From positions 1 to 7,192 of the forward strand of contig CAKZUU010000394.1 of assembly GCA_937922175.1 (NCBI GenBank): 7,192 bases of DNA, given 5' to 3'. The position numbers and the translations under genes are program-made. The notes beneath the pieces were generated by a model that did not search any database, was not told where the DNA came from, and saw only the letters and a program-made list of their open reading frames with translations. Source of the stretch: an uncultured Gemmataceae bacterium. GTDB taxonomy: Bacteria; Planctomycetota; Planctomycetia; Gemmatales; Gemmataceae. Positions 6,392 to 7,192 of the stretch are shown in pieces (position 1 is the stretch's first letter; each line of letters opens with the position of its first letter).

Positions 6392-6431
6392 TTGACATCC
6401 AAGACCACTGGCGCGTGTCGCCATTTGACAT
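6392..6431 (+). promoter_or_regulatory. Operator-like palindrome flanked by two TTGACAT copies upstream of the rhomboid-like gene
   Basis: TTGACAT occurs at 6392-6398 and again at 6425-6431, 33 bases apart, about three helical turns. Between them TGGCG (6409-6413) and CGCCA (6419-6423) form a perfect inverted repeat with a five-base spacer. TTGACA is the -35 consensus, but neither copy has a fair -10 box 16-18 bases downstream. TATCTT (6431-6436) is a weak -10 candidate on its own. The arrangement resembles a regulated control region, without proof. Confidence 0.3.
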
Positions 6432-6481
6432 ATCTTTTGGCCGGTCTTTCCGCCCGAACGCTCCATCGCTTGGATAACCCC

Positions 6482-7192
6482 ATGAGAAACTCGATCGAAC
6501 CGATCGCTTCGGCCGCTACGAATCCCCGCCCTTGGGCGACATGGATCCTCTCCGCGTTGAGCGTGTTATCGTTTTTGCTCGCCGGTCGAGTTGCGTTGGT
6601 CGGTCGATGGGACAATCTGCGTTGGTTCTTGTTGGTGGGCGACGCTCACGCCCAAGAAGCGGTCGGAGCGCTTTCGGCGGCATCCATCGACGAGGGAGAA
6701 TGGTGGCGTCTATTGACGACGTTGTTCGTTCACCAGGACTTCTTCCATTTGCTCATCAATGTCTCTACGTTTTTCGGCTTCGGTCGCCGGGGGGAGACGC
6801 TTTGGGGAAGCGGGCGATTCGTTTCAATTTATCTCGCAGCTGGGATAACGGGGGCCGTTTTCGCCTTGGCCCATGAGCCCGCCCGTCGTGTGATCGGATC
6901 GTCAGCTTCGATTTCCGGCATCATGGCGTCGGTCGCAACGTGGTACTTTTTGAATCGACGAGTGCTGCCCCCCAACATTGTCCGAACGGGAATCCGTCAA
7001 TCGATCGTTGCTTTCGCCTGGTTGATGGGTTGGTGGGCGTTGCTGTCGTGGCTCGGCGGGACGACATTCCATGGGGTGTATTTTTTGGGAGGCGCTCTCG
7101 CGGGAGTGGCGGTCGCCTTCCCGCTGCACGCTCAACAAACGTTGACCTCGCCGACGCGCTGGGCGTATTGGGCGTTGGTGCCTTTAGTGCCC
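6482..7192 (+). CDS. Rhomboid-like intramembrane protein with altered catalytic sites, 3' end beyond the window (237+ aa)
   Basis: Rhomboids are membrane serine proteases that cut proteins within the bilayer. The frame is open from the ATG at 6482 to the end of the window. Hydrophobic segments lie at about 19-35, 78-101, 113-130, 138-157, 174-192 and 196-213, and a further one may begin at about 227. Rhomboid marks seen are GEWWR (72-76) in the first loop, H-x4-H-x3-N (His84, His89, Asn93) in the second segment, and GSSASISG (139-146), aligning with the family's GASGAIFG with Ser141 as nucleophile. The Gly after the serine is Ala142. In the last core helix the glycines of the HxxGxxxG pattern are Gly204 and Gly208. 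This puts Phe201 where the catalytic His should be, and the nearest His is 197, four residues earlier. No clear Shine-Dalgarno site precedes the ATG. A TTG at 6470 in frame is an alternative start. Rhomboid fold is likely; protease activity is doubtful. Confidence 0.82.
   Translation, partial: MRNSIEPIASAATNPRPWATWILSALSVLSFLLAGRVALVGRWDNLRWFLLVGDAHAQEAVGALSAASIDEGEWWRLLTTLFVHQDFFHLLINVSTFFGFGRRGETLWGSGRFVSIYLAAGITGAVFALAHEPARRVIGSSASISGIMASVATWYFLNRRVLPPNIVRTGIRQSIVAFAWLMGWWALLSWLGGTTFHGVYFLGGALAGVAVAFPLHAQQTLTSPTRWAYWALVPLVP

Larger units (their letters stand above)
6050..6481. other. Intergenic region of 432 bases between psuG and the rhomboid-like gene
   Basis: No convincing gene is seen on either strand. 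The open frames here (for example 6110-6466 on the minus strand and 6107-6361 on the plus strand) give Arg- and Ser-rich, low-structure translations without ribosome sites. The region holds the psuG promoter (6085-6113), a 12-base tandem repeat (6251-6274) and an operator-like palindrome between two TTGACAT copies (6392-6431). No tRNA or other recognisable RNA gene is seen. Confidence 0.65.

Noticed and set aside
6110..6466. Open frame of 118 residues on the minus strand in the intergenic region
   Set aside because: Low-complexity basic translation, no start signal, and it overlaps the promoter elements of both flanking genes. A decayed gene cannot be ruled out.

Overview
The window looks like a piece of a planctomycete chromosome, possibly from the Gemmata-like lineage. 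This rests on the moderately GC-rich composition, the loose gene packing, and the character of the two unrecognised membrane-anchored proteins. It is inference; no rRNA or other decisive marker is present. Almost everything is ordinary housekeeping or peripheral metabolism. I see no CRISPR array, insertion sequence, phage gene, toxin-antitoxin pair or defence island.

Layout from left to right. Bases 1-134 are upstream sequence ending in a very strong ribosome binding site. Then come a small single-pass membrane protein (135-503, +), a compact UvrC nucleotide-excision-repair nuclease (555-1877, -), and a membrane-anchored protein of unknown function (1943-2848, +). The last is translationally coupled by an ATGA overlap to an ABC transporter ATPase (2845-3600, +). 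Two hairpins separate that pair from an M32 family (Taq-type) metallocarboxypeptidase (3676-5178, +). Its 3' end overlaps, tail to tail by 56 bases, a pseudouridine-5'-phosphate glycosidase gene, psuG (5123-6049, -). A gap of 432 bases follows (6050-6481). It holds a good psuG promoter, a small tandem repeat and an operator-like palindrome. The window ends inside a rhomboid-like membrane protein gene (6482 to beyond 7192, +).

The only pair that clearly works together is 1943-2848 with the ABC ATPase; no permease is encoded beside them. UvrC is a DNA repair enzyme, PsuG degrades pseudouridine monophosphate from RNA turnover, and the M32 enzyme trims peptides. They appear to be neighbours rather than one pathway. 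The points most worth a second look are: the rhomboid-like protein, which keeps its serine but has phenylalanine where the catalytic histidine is expected; the UvrC, which lacks both the middle linker region and the C-terminal helix-hairpin-helix domain; and a perfect TATAAT placed so that the 1943 gene would be transcribed without a leader.
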